Source: Pseudomonas sp. Irchel 3E13
GTDB lineage: Bacteria; Pseudomonadota; Gammaproteobacteria; Pseudomonadales; Pseudomonadaceae
NCBI RefSeq assembly: GCF_900187455.1
Contig: NZ_FYDX01000016.1
Coordinates: forward strand, 1-64,000
Reading direction: 5' to 3'
Length of the DNA: 64,000 nt
The position numbers and the translations under genes are program-made. How positions within the stretch are numbered: the first letter of the stretch is position 1; the number at the start of each line of letters is the position of its first letter. Below, in pieces: positions 42,765 through 51,154 of the stretch. The notes beneath the pieces are model-generated. The model searched no databases and was not told where the DNA came from. It saw nothing but the letters and a program-made list of their open reading frames with translations.

Positions 42765-43637
42765 ATGAAACGTACGCCGCACCTGCTCGCCATCCAGTCT
42801 CACGTTGTGTTTGGCCACGCCGGCAACAGCGCCGCGGTCTTCCCGATGCAGCGGGTCGGGGTCAATGTCTGGCCGCTCAATACGGTGCAGTTCTCCAATC
42901 ACACTCAGTATGGCCAGTGGACGGGAGAAGTGCTTGCTCCAGCTCAAATTCCCGCGTTGGTGGAAGGGATTAGCAATATCGGTGAGTTGGGCAATTGCGA
43001 CGCAGTTCTATCCGGCTATCTGGGCAGTGCTGCGCAGGGCCGCGCGATCCTCAGCGCGGTAGCGCGAATCAAGGAAGCCAACCCGCGTGCGCTGTACCTT
43101 TGTGACCCGGTGATGGGCCATCCGGAGAAGGGCTGCATCGTCCCGGCCGAAGTCAGCGATTTTCTTCTGCGCGAGGCCGTGGCGGCCGCCGATGTGCTCT
43201 GCCCTAATCAGCTCGAGCTGGACAGCTTTGCCGGCCGATCCGCCGAATCGCTGGAAGACTGTGTGGGCATGGCCCGCGCACTGATGGCGCTCGGGCCGAA
43301 GGCGGTGCTGGTCAAGCACCTGTCCTACCCCGGCAAGCTCGCGGATGACTTCGAAATGTTGCTGGTAACCGAAGACGGTAGCTGGCATCTGCAACGCCCG
43401 CTGCTGGCGTTCCCGCGCCAGCCGGTCGGTGTGGGTGACCTGACGTCCGGCCTGTTCATCGCTCGGCTGTTGTTGGGCGACAACTGGGTGACGGCCTTCG
43501 AATTCACCGCTGCGGCAGTGCACGAAGTGCTGCTGGAAACCCAGGCCTGCGGCAGCTACGAGCTGGAAGTGGTGCGGGCCCAGGACCGCATCGTGCACCC
43601 ACGGTTGCGTTTCGAGGCCCGGCGTCTTTCGGTTTAG
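42765..43637 (+). CDS. pdxY: Pyridoxal kinase PdxY
   Basis: 290 residues from ATG 42,765 (MKRTPHLLAIQSHVVFGHAGNSAAVFPM). The substrate-binding HVVFGHAGNSAA, the DPVMGHPEKGCIV loop, the NQLELDSFAG segment and the GVGDLTSGLF catalytic loop of the ribokinase fold are all present. It phosphorylates pyridoxal in B6 salvage. Confidence 0.94.
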   Translation: MKRTPHLLAIQSHVVFGHAGNSAAVFPMQRVGVNVWPLNTVQFSNHTQYGQWTGEVLAPAQIPALVEGISNIGELGNCDAVLSGYLGSAAQGRAILSAVARIKEANPRALYLCDPVMGHPEKGCIVPAEVSDFLLREAVAAADVLCPNQLELDSFAGRSAESLEDCVGMARALMALGPKAVLVKHLSYPGKLADDFEMLLVTEDGSWHLQRPLLAFPRQPVGVGDLTSGLFIARLLLGDNWVTAFEFTAAAVHEVLLETQACGSYELEVVRAQDRIVHPRLRFEARRLSV

Positions 43638-44176
43638 ATCGAGTCGAGATCGACCTTGAGCTCCTGGTAACGCTTCTCCAGTTCCTGACGGATCAGACGG
43701 CGCTGCTTGCCCTGCAGGAAGCGTCGTTTTTCTTCGCTGGTTTGTGGCTGGCGTGGCGGCACGGCCACTGGCTTGCGGTCATCGTCCACCGCGACCATGG
43801 TGAAAAAGCAGCTATTGCTGTGGCGTACCGAGCGCTCGCGGATGTTCTCGGTCACCACCTTGATCCCGACCTCCATCGAGGTGTTCCCGGTGTAGTTGAC
43901 CGAGGCCAGGAAGGTCACCAGCTCACCGACATGCACCGGCTCGCGGAACACCACCTGATCCACCGACAGGGTCACGACGTAACGACCGGCATAGCGGCTG
44001 GCGCAGGCGTAGGCCACTTCGTCGAGGTACTTGAGCAGGGTGCCGCCGTGGACATTGCCGGAGAAGTTGGCCATGTCGGGGGTCATCAGGACGGTCATCG
44101 ATAGCTGGGCGTTTCCGGGTTCCATAATCTGCTCACGGTAAGGTTGCGCTGAGGCGGGGTGGCGCGGTTTGTCCAT
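43634..44176 (-). CDS. Acyl-CoA thioesterase (hot-dog fold)
   Basis: 180 residues, or 163 if the ATG at 44,123-44,125 (MEPGNAQLSMTVLMTPDMAN) is used; both have possible ribosome binding sites. MTPDMANFSGNVHGGTLLKYLDEVAYACASRYAG is the YciA/BFIT-type hot-dog active-site segment, and RHSNSCFFTMVAVD follows. The C-terminus is charged and helical. It hydrolyses acyl-CoA esters. It converges with pdxY by a four-base overlap. Confidence 0.9.
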   Translation of the reverse strand: MDKPRHPASAQPYREQIMEPGNAQLSMTVLMTPDMANFSGNVHGGTLLKYLDEVAYACASRYAGRYVVTLSVDQVVFREPVHVGELVTFLASVNYTGNTSMEVGIKVVTENIRERSVRHSNSCFFTMVAVDDDRKPVAVPPRQPQTSEEKRRFLQGKQRRLIRQELEKRYQELKVDLDSI

Positions 44177-44447
44177 GCTTCTTTCCCCCTATGAATTGCC
44201 ATCTTGAAAACGGGACGCTGACACCTCGCCTCTCGTCACGCGGTTCATGCCATTTGCGGTGATGGAAGTGCCGATCTGTTTCTGCATATTGCACGACCAT
44301 TTTGCAGCAGTCGTCGGTGATAACCTCCAGAAACGACTTTGTAACAGGTCTATTTCCTACATTTAAAACAGAAACGTCCGCAACTCAATCCGAGCTGGGG
44401 TTGGGTCGCGCTTTGTTCTTCGCATGAGAAGTAAGGAGCGTCACGCC

Positions 44448-46208
44448 GTGCATGCCATCAGCTTTATCCAGGATCTGGCGGTGATCATGCTGGTTGCCGG
44501 TGTAGTCACCATTCTCTTTCATCGTCTCAAGCAGCCCGTCGTGCTGGGCTACATCGTCGCCGGCTTCATCATCGGCCCCCACACCCCGCCATTCGGCCTT
44601 ATCCACGACGAAGACACCATCAAGACGCTCGCCGAGCTCGGGGTAATCTTCCTGATGTTCTGCCTGGGCCTGGAATTCAGCCTCGGCAAGCTCTTCAAGG
44701 TGGGCGCCACGGCGTTCATCGCCGCGTTCCTGGAAATCGTCCTGATGATCTGGATCGGTTTCGAGATCGGCCGCTGGTTTGGCTGGAGCACCATGGACTC
44801 GCTGTTCCTCGGCGCGATCCTGGCGATTTCCTCCACCACCATCATCGTCAAGGCGCTCAATGACCTGAAGATGAAGAACGAGCGCTTCGCCCAACTGATC
44901 TTCGGCGTGCTGATCGTCGAGGACATCCTTGGGATTGGCATCATCGCGCTGCTCTCCGGCATCGCTGTCAGCGGCACGGTCAGCTCCGGCGAAGTGTTCT
45001 CCACCGTGGGCAAGCTGTCGCTGTTCATGATCGTTGCGCTGGTGATCGGCATCCTCCTGGTTCCGCGGCTGTTGGCCTACGTGGCGCGCTTCGAAAGCAA
45101 TGAAATGCTGCTGATCACCGTGCTCGGCCTGTGCTTCGGCTTCTGCCTGCTGGTGGTCAAGCTGGAATACAGCATGGTATTGGGCGCCTTCCTGATCGGC
45201 GCGATCATGGCCGAGTCGCGGCAACTGGTGAAAATCGAGCGCCTGATCGAGCCGGTGCGTGACATGTTCAGCGCCATCTTCTTCGTCGCCATTGGCCTGA
45301 TGATCGACCCGACGGTGCTGGTGGAGTACATCTGGCCGATCGTGGTCATCACCATCGCGGTGGTACTGGGCAAGATGCTGTCCTGCGGCATGGGGGCCTT
45401 TATCGCCGGCAACGATGGTCGTACCTCACTGCGTGTCGGGATGGGCCTGTCACAGATTGGCGAGTTTTCCTTCATCATCGCCGCGCTGGGCATGACCCTG
45501 CAGGTGACCAGCGACTTCCTGTATCCGGTGGCCGTGGCGGTGTCCGCCATCACCACGCTGCTGACACCGTACCTGATCCGTGCCGCCGATCCGCTGTCGA
45601 TCAAGCTGGCCAAGGTGGTCCCGAGCCGTTTGTCCCGGGTGCTGTCGTTGTATGGCGAATGGCTGCGTAGCATTCAGCCGCAGGGTGAGGGGGCGATGCT
45701 GGCGTCGATGATCCGGCGTATCCTGTTGCAGGTTGGCGTGAACCTGGCGCTGGTAGTGGCGATCTTCTTCAGTGGTGGTTATTTCGCCGTTCAGATCGGG
45801 ACCTATCTCACTCACTGGCTGCCGGATATCGGTCAGCAGAAGGCGCTGATCTGGGGCCTGGCCTTGCTGCTGTCGCTGCCGTTCCTGATTGCCGCGTACC
45901 GCAAGCTCAAGGCGCTGTCGATGTTGCTGGCGGAAATGGGCGTGAAGCCGGAAATGGCCGGCCGTCATACCCAGCGCGTGCGCCGGGTGATCGCCGAGGT
46001 CATTCCGCTGCTGTCGCTGTTGGTGATCTTCCTGCTGCTCTCGGCATTGTCGGCGAGCATCCTGCCGACCAACGAGCTGCTGCTATTGATCGCCGTGGTG
46101 GCGGCGGGTGTGGTGGCGTTGCTCTGGCGCTGGTTCATCCGGGTGCACACACGGATGCAGATCGCCTTGCTCGAAACCCTCGAGAACCAGAAAGAACACC
46201 ATCACTGA
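44448..46208 (+). CDS. CPA2-family (KefB-like) cation:proton antiporter
   Basis: 586 residues from a GTG at 44,448 (VHAISFIQDLAVIML), with AAGGAG at 44,433-44,438; the upstream ATG at 44,424 precedes that site. A Na/H-exchanger domain with about 12 helices (LGYIVAGFIIGPH, GLEFSLGKLFKV, EDILGIGIIALLSG, FVAIGLMIDP) fills residues 1-390. The C-terminal 190 residues add further hydrophobic segments in place of the TrkA-N nucleotide domain of Kef channels. It probably exchanges K or Na for protons. Confidence 0.88.
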   Translation: MHAISFIQDLAVIMLVAGVVTILFHRLKQPVVLGYIVAGFIIGPHTPPFGLIHDEDTIKTLAELGVIFLMFCLGLEFSLGKLFKVGATAFIAAFLEIVLMIWIGFEIGRWFGWSTMDSLFLGAILAISSTTIIVKALNDLKMKNERFAQLIFGVLIVEDILGIGIIALLSGIAVSGTVSSGEVFSTVGKLSLFMIVALVIGILLVPRLLAYVARFESNEMLLITVLGLCFGFCLLVVKLEYSMVLGAFLIGAIMAESRQLVKIERLIEPVRDMFSAIFFVAIGLMIDPTVLVEYIWPIVVITIAVVLGKMLSCGMGAFIAGNDGRTSLRVGMGLSQIGEFSFIIAALGMTLQVTSDFLYPVAVAVSAITTLLTPYLIRAADPLSIKLAKVVPSRLSRVLSLYGEWLRSIQPQGEGAMLASMIRRILLQVGVNLALVVAIFFSGGYFAVQIGTYLTHWLPDIGQQKALIWGLALLLSLPFLIAAYRKLKALSMLLAEMGVKPEMAGRHTQRVRRVIAEVIPLLSLLVIFLLLSALSASILPTNELLLLIAVVAAGVVALLWRWFIRVHTRMQIALLETLENQKEHHH

Positions 46209-47023
46209 GGCGCGCAGCGCAGTGGCCGGTCGCGCCACTGCGCCCAGGCTGCGGCCCAGCCTTCCGCATGATTCACTCCCGGAAGGCGGACACTCTCGAT
46301 GCAGGCGGCGGGGCCGAGTGCACTGCGGTAGTGTTCATAGAGCGCTGACGGCACCGTGCGGTCGCCTAGGCCGAGAAAGTGTCGCTGCGCGACCCGAGCT
46401 AGCCGTCCCGAGTGATCCAGTGGTTCCAGCGAACCGTGCAGAGGGCTCAAGCCCAGGCTTTGCGTCCACTGACGCGGGCTGAGGTTGCCGGCCAGGGTCT
46501 GCACCACCGCGATGTCGTCGCGTTTTGCGGCGAGCAACAGCGCCAATGCCGCGCCGCCGGAGTAACCGATCAGCTCGAAATCCCGATTGCCATAGTGCTG
46601 CCGAATACGCTCCAGGGCCTGTTCGAGGCTGTCGAGTGCCGCCTGGCCGAAACGCTGGTCGGTCCAGACCACGGGTTTGCACGCCGGGCTGCTGACGAAC
46701 TGACAAGGCCGCGCGAGGTACACGCTCGGTTGGGGATCGCTCATTGCCAGGCGGGCCAGCAGCAGTGTTCGCGGGCTGGGGTCGAGGCTGGGTTGGGTTG
46801 CGGTAGCCCAGGCATGACCGTCGCCTTCCAGATAGACACGCAATCGGCTGCCGGAGGGGCGCGCTAGCGGGAGGCTCATGGCGAGGGGAAACGGTCGGGA
46901 CGACTCGAGGGTGACGCGGTGGGCGTGCTCGGTGCTCAGTTTCTGCAATTGCGTCAGAGGCGCCTGACAGCCTGCGAGCAGCATCAGCGTAAATGACAGC
47001 AACCAACGAGGATGAATCGACAT
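46202..47023 (-). CDS. Alpha/beta-hydrolase-like lipoprotein
   Basis: 273 residues from ATG 47,021-47,023. The signal peptide ends in a lipobox LLAGC, so it is lipid-anchored. The nucleophile elbow GYSGGAALALLLAA holds the catalytic Ser, and VNHAEGWAAAW provides the His; the acidic residue may be in LGLGDRTVPSALY. Substrate unknown. It converges with the antiporter by seven bases. Confidence 0.75.
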   Translation of the reverse strand: MSIHPRWLLSFTLMLLAGCQAPLTQLQKLSTEHAHRVTLESSRPFPLAMSLPLARPSGSRLRVYLEGDGHAWATATQPSLDPSPRTLLLARLAMSDPQPSVYLARPCQFVSSPACKPVVWTDQRFGQAALDSLEQALERIRQHYGNRDFELIGYSGGAALALLLAAKRDDIAVVQTLAGNLSPRQWTQSLGLSPLHGSLEPLDHSGRLARVAQRHFLGLGDRTVPSALYEHYRSALGPAACIESVRLPGVNHAEGWAAAWAQWRDRPLRCAPQ

Positions 47024-47175
47024 CGAAGACCCGTAAACGGCGAGGGGGCTTCCTGTGCGTGCGGGACGTATGTCCGAGGGGATGGAGCGGTAGCGACCCG
47101 CCACGCACAGGAAGACGCGGCGGATTCTACGAACATTGATGGCTAAGAGCCATTAATTTGTATAAGGGAATTGAT

Positions 47176-47583
47176 TCAGCTTTCCAGCCAGACATCCCGC
47201 ACCCAGTGCCACACCGACTCCCAGCTTTCTTCGGTAACGATCTCTTCTTCGCCGGACCACAGCACCACGGTGCCGTCTTCCTCGACGCAGTAGTAATCGT
47301 CGCCGTCCTGGCAGATCGGAATCAGGTCGCGCGGCACGCCGGCGTCCCAGGCGTTGGCGGCAACTTCCGGCAGGTAGGTATGGGACTGTGGATCGGTGAC
47401 AGTCACCGGCTCCAGGCTGCCATAAACCACATCACTGACGGTCAGCAGGAATTCCTTGAAGACAAACGGAATATTGATGAACAACTCTTCTTCGATTTCG
47501 ACCAGTTGGTCTTCGTCGGGTAGCTCAAGCGGTACCGGTACCGGTTCGTTGGCTTCACGAAGCTGTTCGATGACTTCTTCCAC
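47176..47583 (-). CDS. SMI1/KNR4 (SUKH) family protein
   Basis: 135 residues. The acidic start (EEVIEQLREAN) is followed by the SMI1/KNR4 block LVEIEEELFINIPFVFKEFLLTVSDVVYG and LIPICQDGDDYYCVEEDGTVVLWSGEEE. In bacteria this fold often serves as an immunity protein to secreted nuclease toxins, but no toxin gene is adjacent and it is part of the conserved core here. A housekeeping role is more likely. Confidence 0.82.
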   Translation of the reverse strand: MEEVIEQLREANEPVPVPLELPDEDQLVEIEEELFINIPFVFKEFLLTVSDVVYGSLEPVTVTDPQSHTYLPEVAANAWDAGVPRDLIPICQDGDDYYCVEEDGTVVLWSGEEEIVTEESWESVWHWVRDVWLES

Positions 47584-47659
47584 GGTGCTTGTCCTCTGTG
47601 TCCTGACCTTTTCAAAGCGTTGCGCGTTATACCCTAGTAGGGCAGTGCGCTAAAAGCAA

Positions 47660-47686
47660 AACCCCGGGCAAGCCCGGGGTTTTTTC
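47660..47686 (-). terminator. Terminator downstream of the Tim44-like gene
   Basis: CCCCGGGC and GCCCGGGG (47,662-47,679) pair over a two-base loop, with an A-tract on one side and a T-tract on the other. In the minus direction it lies just after the Tim44-like gene. It can also work on the plus strand. Confidence 0.8.
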
Positions 47687-47703
47687 TGTGCGGCGCCTCA
47701 AGA

Positions 47704-48555
47704 TCAGCCGTTCTGGCGGATACCTGCGACCAGCCAAGGCTGGTTCTCGCCTGGGGCACGCTCCATGTTCCAGCTTTCGCTGAACACTTCGCCCTTGTCG
47801 AAACGCGAAGTCTTCGACACACCACTGAAGGTCAGGGTGGCGATGGTCTTGTCGGCACGATCGTCGACACCTTCGAGCTGCACTTGCAGGTCATCGATGT
47901 AGGTGGACTGGAAGGTGTCACCCAGATCGGCACGCTCCTGCTTGAGGAACTGCAGCATCTGCGGGGTCACGAACTCGGCGATCTTGTCCATCTCGTTGGC
48001 ATCCCAGTGCTGTTGCAGCGACTGGAAGTGGCTGCGGGCAGCCGCCAGGAAGTTTTGCTCATTGAACCAGGCCGGGGCGTTGATCACCGGGCGGGCGGCC
48101 GCGGCAGGTGCGGAGCCACCGAAGATCGACGGCTGGGCAGGCTGCTCGTAGGCTTCACGCTGATACGGCGGGTGGCCAGCGGCTGCCATTTGTGGCTGCT
48201 GCTTGCGACGGCGCGCGGCGATGAAGCGGAAGACCAGGAACGCAATCAGCGCCATGATCAAGATGTCGAAGATCTGCATGCCTTCGAAACCATCGCCCAT
48301 CAGCATGGAGGCCAGCAGGCCACCTGCGGCGATACCGGCCAGCGGGCCGAGCCATTTCGAAGCGCCGCTGGCGGCGGCAGGAGCACGGCCTGGCGCGTTC
48401 GGGGTGGCGGCAGGGTTGGCAGGGGTGGCCTGACGGGCCTGGTGCGTCGGTGCGGCGCCCGAGCTCTTGCCGCCGCCGAAGCGCTTGGCGTTGGCGTCGA
48501 GGCTCATGGTGAGACCGATGCACAGCGCCAGGGCGATGCTGAGAAAACGTTGCAT
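47704..48555 (-). CDS. Tim44-like domain membrane protein
   Basis: 283 residues from ATG 48,553-48,555. A signal sequence (FLSIALALCIGLTMSLDANA) is followed by a Gly/Ala/Pro-rich stretch. A hydrophobic pair around 75-115 (LAGIAAGGLLASMLMG, FDILIMALIAFLVFRFI) precedes a Tim44-like domain from about 165 (FNEQNFLAAARSHFQSLQQHWDANEMDKIAEFVTPQM). The family resembles the mitochondrial import factor only in fold; bacterial role unknown. Confidence 0.85.
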   Translation of the reverse strand: MQRFLSIALALCIGLTMSLDANAKRFGGGKSSGAAPTHQARQATPANPAATPNAPGRAPAAASGASKWLGPLAGIAAGGLLASMLMGDGFEGMQIFDILIMALIAFLVFRFIAARRRKQQPQMAAAGHPPYQREAYEQPAQPSIFGGSAPAAAARPVINAPAWFNEQNFLAAARSHFQSLQQHWDANEMDKIAEFVTPQMLQFLKQERADLGDTFQSTYIDDLQVQLEGVDDRADKTIATLTFSGVSKTSRFDKGEVFSESWNMERAPGENQPWLVAGIRQNG

Positions 48556-48735
48556 AGAAGGGTATTCCCGTTTGTGGATTACACGCGCGCCATGGTGCAC
48601 AGGTTGCCTGACACATGACCAGCGATAACATGTTTCCATCTTTTGCCTGAAAAGTCTGACCGCCTACACAGCAGGCCATGGGCCTGTTCTTCCTCTATAG
48701 AAGGAAAGGCCCATGTCGATGGTCGGATTTGTCTT

Positions 48736-50919
48736 TTAGATAGCTTCGAGCTTGGCGTAGCCGAGCATCAGCCACTTGCTGCCTTCGGCGAAGTTCACCT
48801 GGACCCGGGCCTGGGCACCGGAGCCCTCGAAGTTGAGGATGACGCCTTCGCCGAATACCGCGTGCTGGACGCGCTGACCGAGGTTGAAGCTGGTCTGCGG
48901 GATGTTGGCGTTGGCGAACAGGCTGTTGACGGTCTGTTTCTGCGCGCCGGAGAAGGGCCGGCTTACACTGTTGGACAGGCGCACTTCCTGGACCAGACCT
49001 GCGGGGATCTCGCGTACGAAGCGGGAAACCTTGTTGTAGGTCTCGCTGCCGTACAGGCGTCGGGTTTCCGCGTAGGTCATGACCAACTGCTGCATGGCGC
49101 GGGTGATACCCACGTACGCCAGGCGCCGTTCTTCTTCGAGACGGCCAGGTTCTTCCAGGCTCATCTTGTGCGGGAACAGGCCTTCTTCCATCCCCACCAG
49201 GAACACGTGAGGGAACTCCAGGCCCTTGGCGCTGTGCAGGGTCATCAACTGGATGCTGTCTTCGTGCTCGTCGGCCTGGGCATCGCCGGCTTCCAGCGAA
49301 GCGTGACCGAGGAAGGCCGACAGCGGCGAGAGGTCGGCATCTTCTTCGGCGCTCTCGAAGTTGCGTGCGGCGCTGACCAGTTCCTCAAGGTTTTCTACCC
49401 GTGCCTGGCCCTTTTCACCTTTTTCTTCCTGGTGATAGACGATCAGCCCGGACTGCTCGATGACGATCTGGGTCATCAGGTGCAGTGGCATGTCCACGAC
49501 CTTGGCGGCGAGGTTTTCGATCAGTTCGATGAACGCGCTCAAGGCACTCGCGGCGCGACCCTTGAGGGCTTTGTTGGCGAGCAACTGGGCCATCGCTTCC
49601 CACATGGAAAGCTGGGCGTGGCGGGCATGTTCGCGGATGGCTTCGACGGTTTTTTCGCCGATGCCCCGTGGCGGTACGTTGATAACCCGCTCCAGCGCGG
49701 CGTCGTTGCCACGGCCCTCCAGCAGGCGCAGGTAGGCCATGGCGTTCTTGATCTCGGCACGCTCGAAGAAGCGCTGGCCGCCGTAGATGCGGTAAGGAAT
49801 GCGTTCGCGCAGCAGCGCCTCTTCCAAGACCCGCGACTGGGCGTTGGAGCGGTAGAGGATGGCGATGTCGCTGCGCGACATGCCGGTCTTCAGCGCGCTT
49901 TCGATGGTTTCCACCACGTAGCGGGCTTCGTCGTGCTCGTTGAAGGCGGCGTACAGGCTCAGCGGCTCGCCATCGCCACCATCGGTCCAGAGTTCCTTGC
50001 CCAGGCGCCCGCTGTTGTTGGCGATCAGGGCGTTGGCGGCCTTGAGGATGCCGGCGGTGGAGCGGTAATTCTGCTCCAGGCGGATCACTTCGGAATCGGG
50101 GAAGTCTGTAGAGAATTGCTGGATGTTCTCGATCCGCGCACCGCGCCAGCCATAAATGGACTGGTCGTCGTCGCCGACCACCATCAGGCTGTCGCCACCC
50201 TGGGCCAGCAGGCGCAACCAGGCGTACTGCACGGCGTTGGTGTCCTGGAACTCGTCCACCAGCAAGTGACGGAAGCGCCGCTGGTAGTGCTGCAACAGGC
50301 CGGGGCTGTCACGCCACAGGTCCAGGGCGCGCAGCAGCAATTCGGAGAAGTCGATGACGCCGGCGCGTTGGCAGGCGGCTTCATAGGCTTCATAGATGCT
50401 GCGCATGGTGCCCAGGAACAGGTCGCCATTGACCTGGATGTGCTGGGGCCGCAGGCCTTCGTCTTTCTGTCCGTTGATGAACCATTGCGCCTGACGGGCC
50501 GGCCAACGTTGCTCGTCCAGGCCGAGGTCGCGGATCACCCGCTTGACCAGGCGTTGCTGGTCATCGCTGTCGAGAATTTGGAAGTTCTGATTCAGCCCGG
50601 CTTCCTGCCAGTGCGCGCGCAGCAGGCGGTGGGCCAGGCCGTGGAAGGTGCCGACCCACATGCCGGCCGGGCTGATGCCCAGCAACTGCTCGATGCGGTG
50701 GCGCATCTCGGCGGCGGCCTTGTTGGTGAAGGTCACCGACAGGATCGAGTGCGGCGAGGCCCGTTCGACCTGGATCAACCAGGCGATACGGTGCACCAGC
50801 ACACGGGTCTTGCCGGAGCCGGCACCGGCCAGGACCAACTGACGCCCGACCTGCGCGGCTACGGCCTGGCGCTGGGCATCGTTGAGGGAGTTCAACAGGA
50901 GAGAGAGATCATCGTGCAT
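48736..50919 (-). CDS. uvrD: DNA helicase II UvrD
   Basis: 727 residues. Superfamily 1 helicase motifs in order: Q-motif LNDAQRQAV, Walker A GAGSGKT (32-38), VTFTNKAAAEM, LLVDEFQDTN, VVGDDDQSIYGWRGA, LEQNYRST, LMTLHSAKGLEFPHVF and LAYVGITRAMQQL. It unwinds DNA in nucleotide-excision and mismatch repair. The C-terminal segment ends in the usual Tudor-like RVQHAVFGEGVILNFEGSG and VNFAEGSKWL. Confidence 0.95.
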   Translation of the reverse strand: MHDDLSLLLNSLNDAQRQAVAAQVGRQLVLAGAGSGKTRVLVHRIAWLIQVERASPHSILSVTFTNKAAAEMRHRIEQLLGISPAGMWVGTFHGLAHRLLRAHWQEAGLNQNFQILDSDDQQRLVKRVIRDLGLDEQRWPARQAQWFINGQKDEGLRPQHIQVNGDLFLGTMRSIYEAYEAACQRAGVIDFSELLLRALDLWRDSPGLLQHYQRRFRHLLVDEFQDTNAVQYAWLRLLAQGGDSLMVVGDDDQSIYGWRGARIENIQQFSTDFPDSEVIRLEQNYRSTAGILKAANALIANNSGRLGKELWTDGGDGEPLSLYAAFNEHDEARYVVETIESALKTGMSRSDIAILYRSNAQSRVLEEALLRERIPYRIYGGQRFFERAEIKNAMAYLRLLEGRGNDAALERVINVPPRGIGEKTVEAIREHARHAQLSMWEAMAQLLANKALKGRAASALSAFIELIENLAAKVVDMPLHLMTQIVIEQSGLIVYHQEEKGEKGQARVENLEELVSAARNFESAEEDADLSPLSAFLGHASLEAGDAQADEHEDSIQLMTLHSAKGLEFPHVFLVGMEEGLFPHKMSLEEPGRLEEERRLAYVGITRAMQQLVMTYAETRRLYGSETYNKVSRFVREIPAGLVQEVRLSNSVSRPFSGAQKQTVNSLFANANIPQTSFNLGQRVQHAVFGEGVILNFEGSGAQARVQVNFAEGSKWLMLGYAKLEAI

Positions 50920-51154
50920 CCGCCCATTCTATGGGGGCAACAGAGCCATGGGCAAACCCGCCGGGGAAAAAGATGTGTCCGCCGACCGGCCGGTCATCGG
51001 GCGCAAGCCTTCGCCCGTGCGCTTGAGCGGTCGGCACGGAACAAAAGGATGGCAAAAGGGGGTACGAATTTATGACACAGAGCAGTTTGGCGTGGGCCGA
51101 TGCTTGTGTATGCTCCGTCCACGTTTGTGGCTCACCATTACAAGAACATTGCCC

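Noticed and set aside
47176..47583. SMI1/KNR4 protein as part of a toxin-immunity system
   Set aside because: No secreted toxin or secretion gene is adjacent and the surrounding genes are core.
48643..51075. 810-codon open frame on the plus strand
   Set aside because: It is the antisense of uvrD, whose helicase motifs are complete on the minus strand. High GC makes long shadow frames common.
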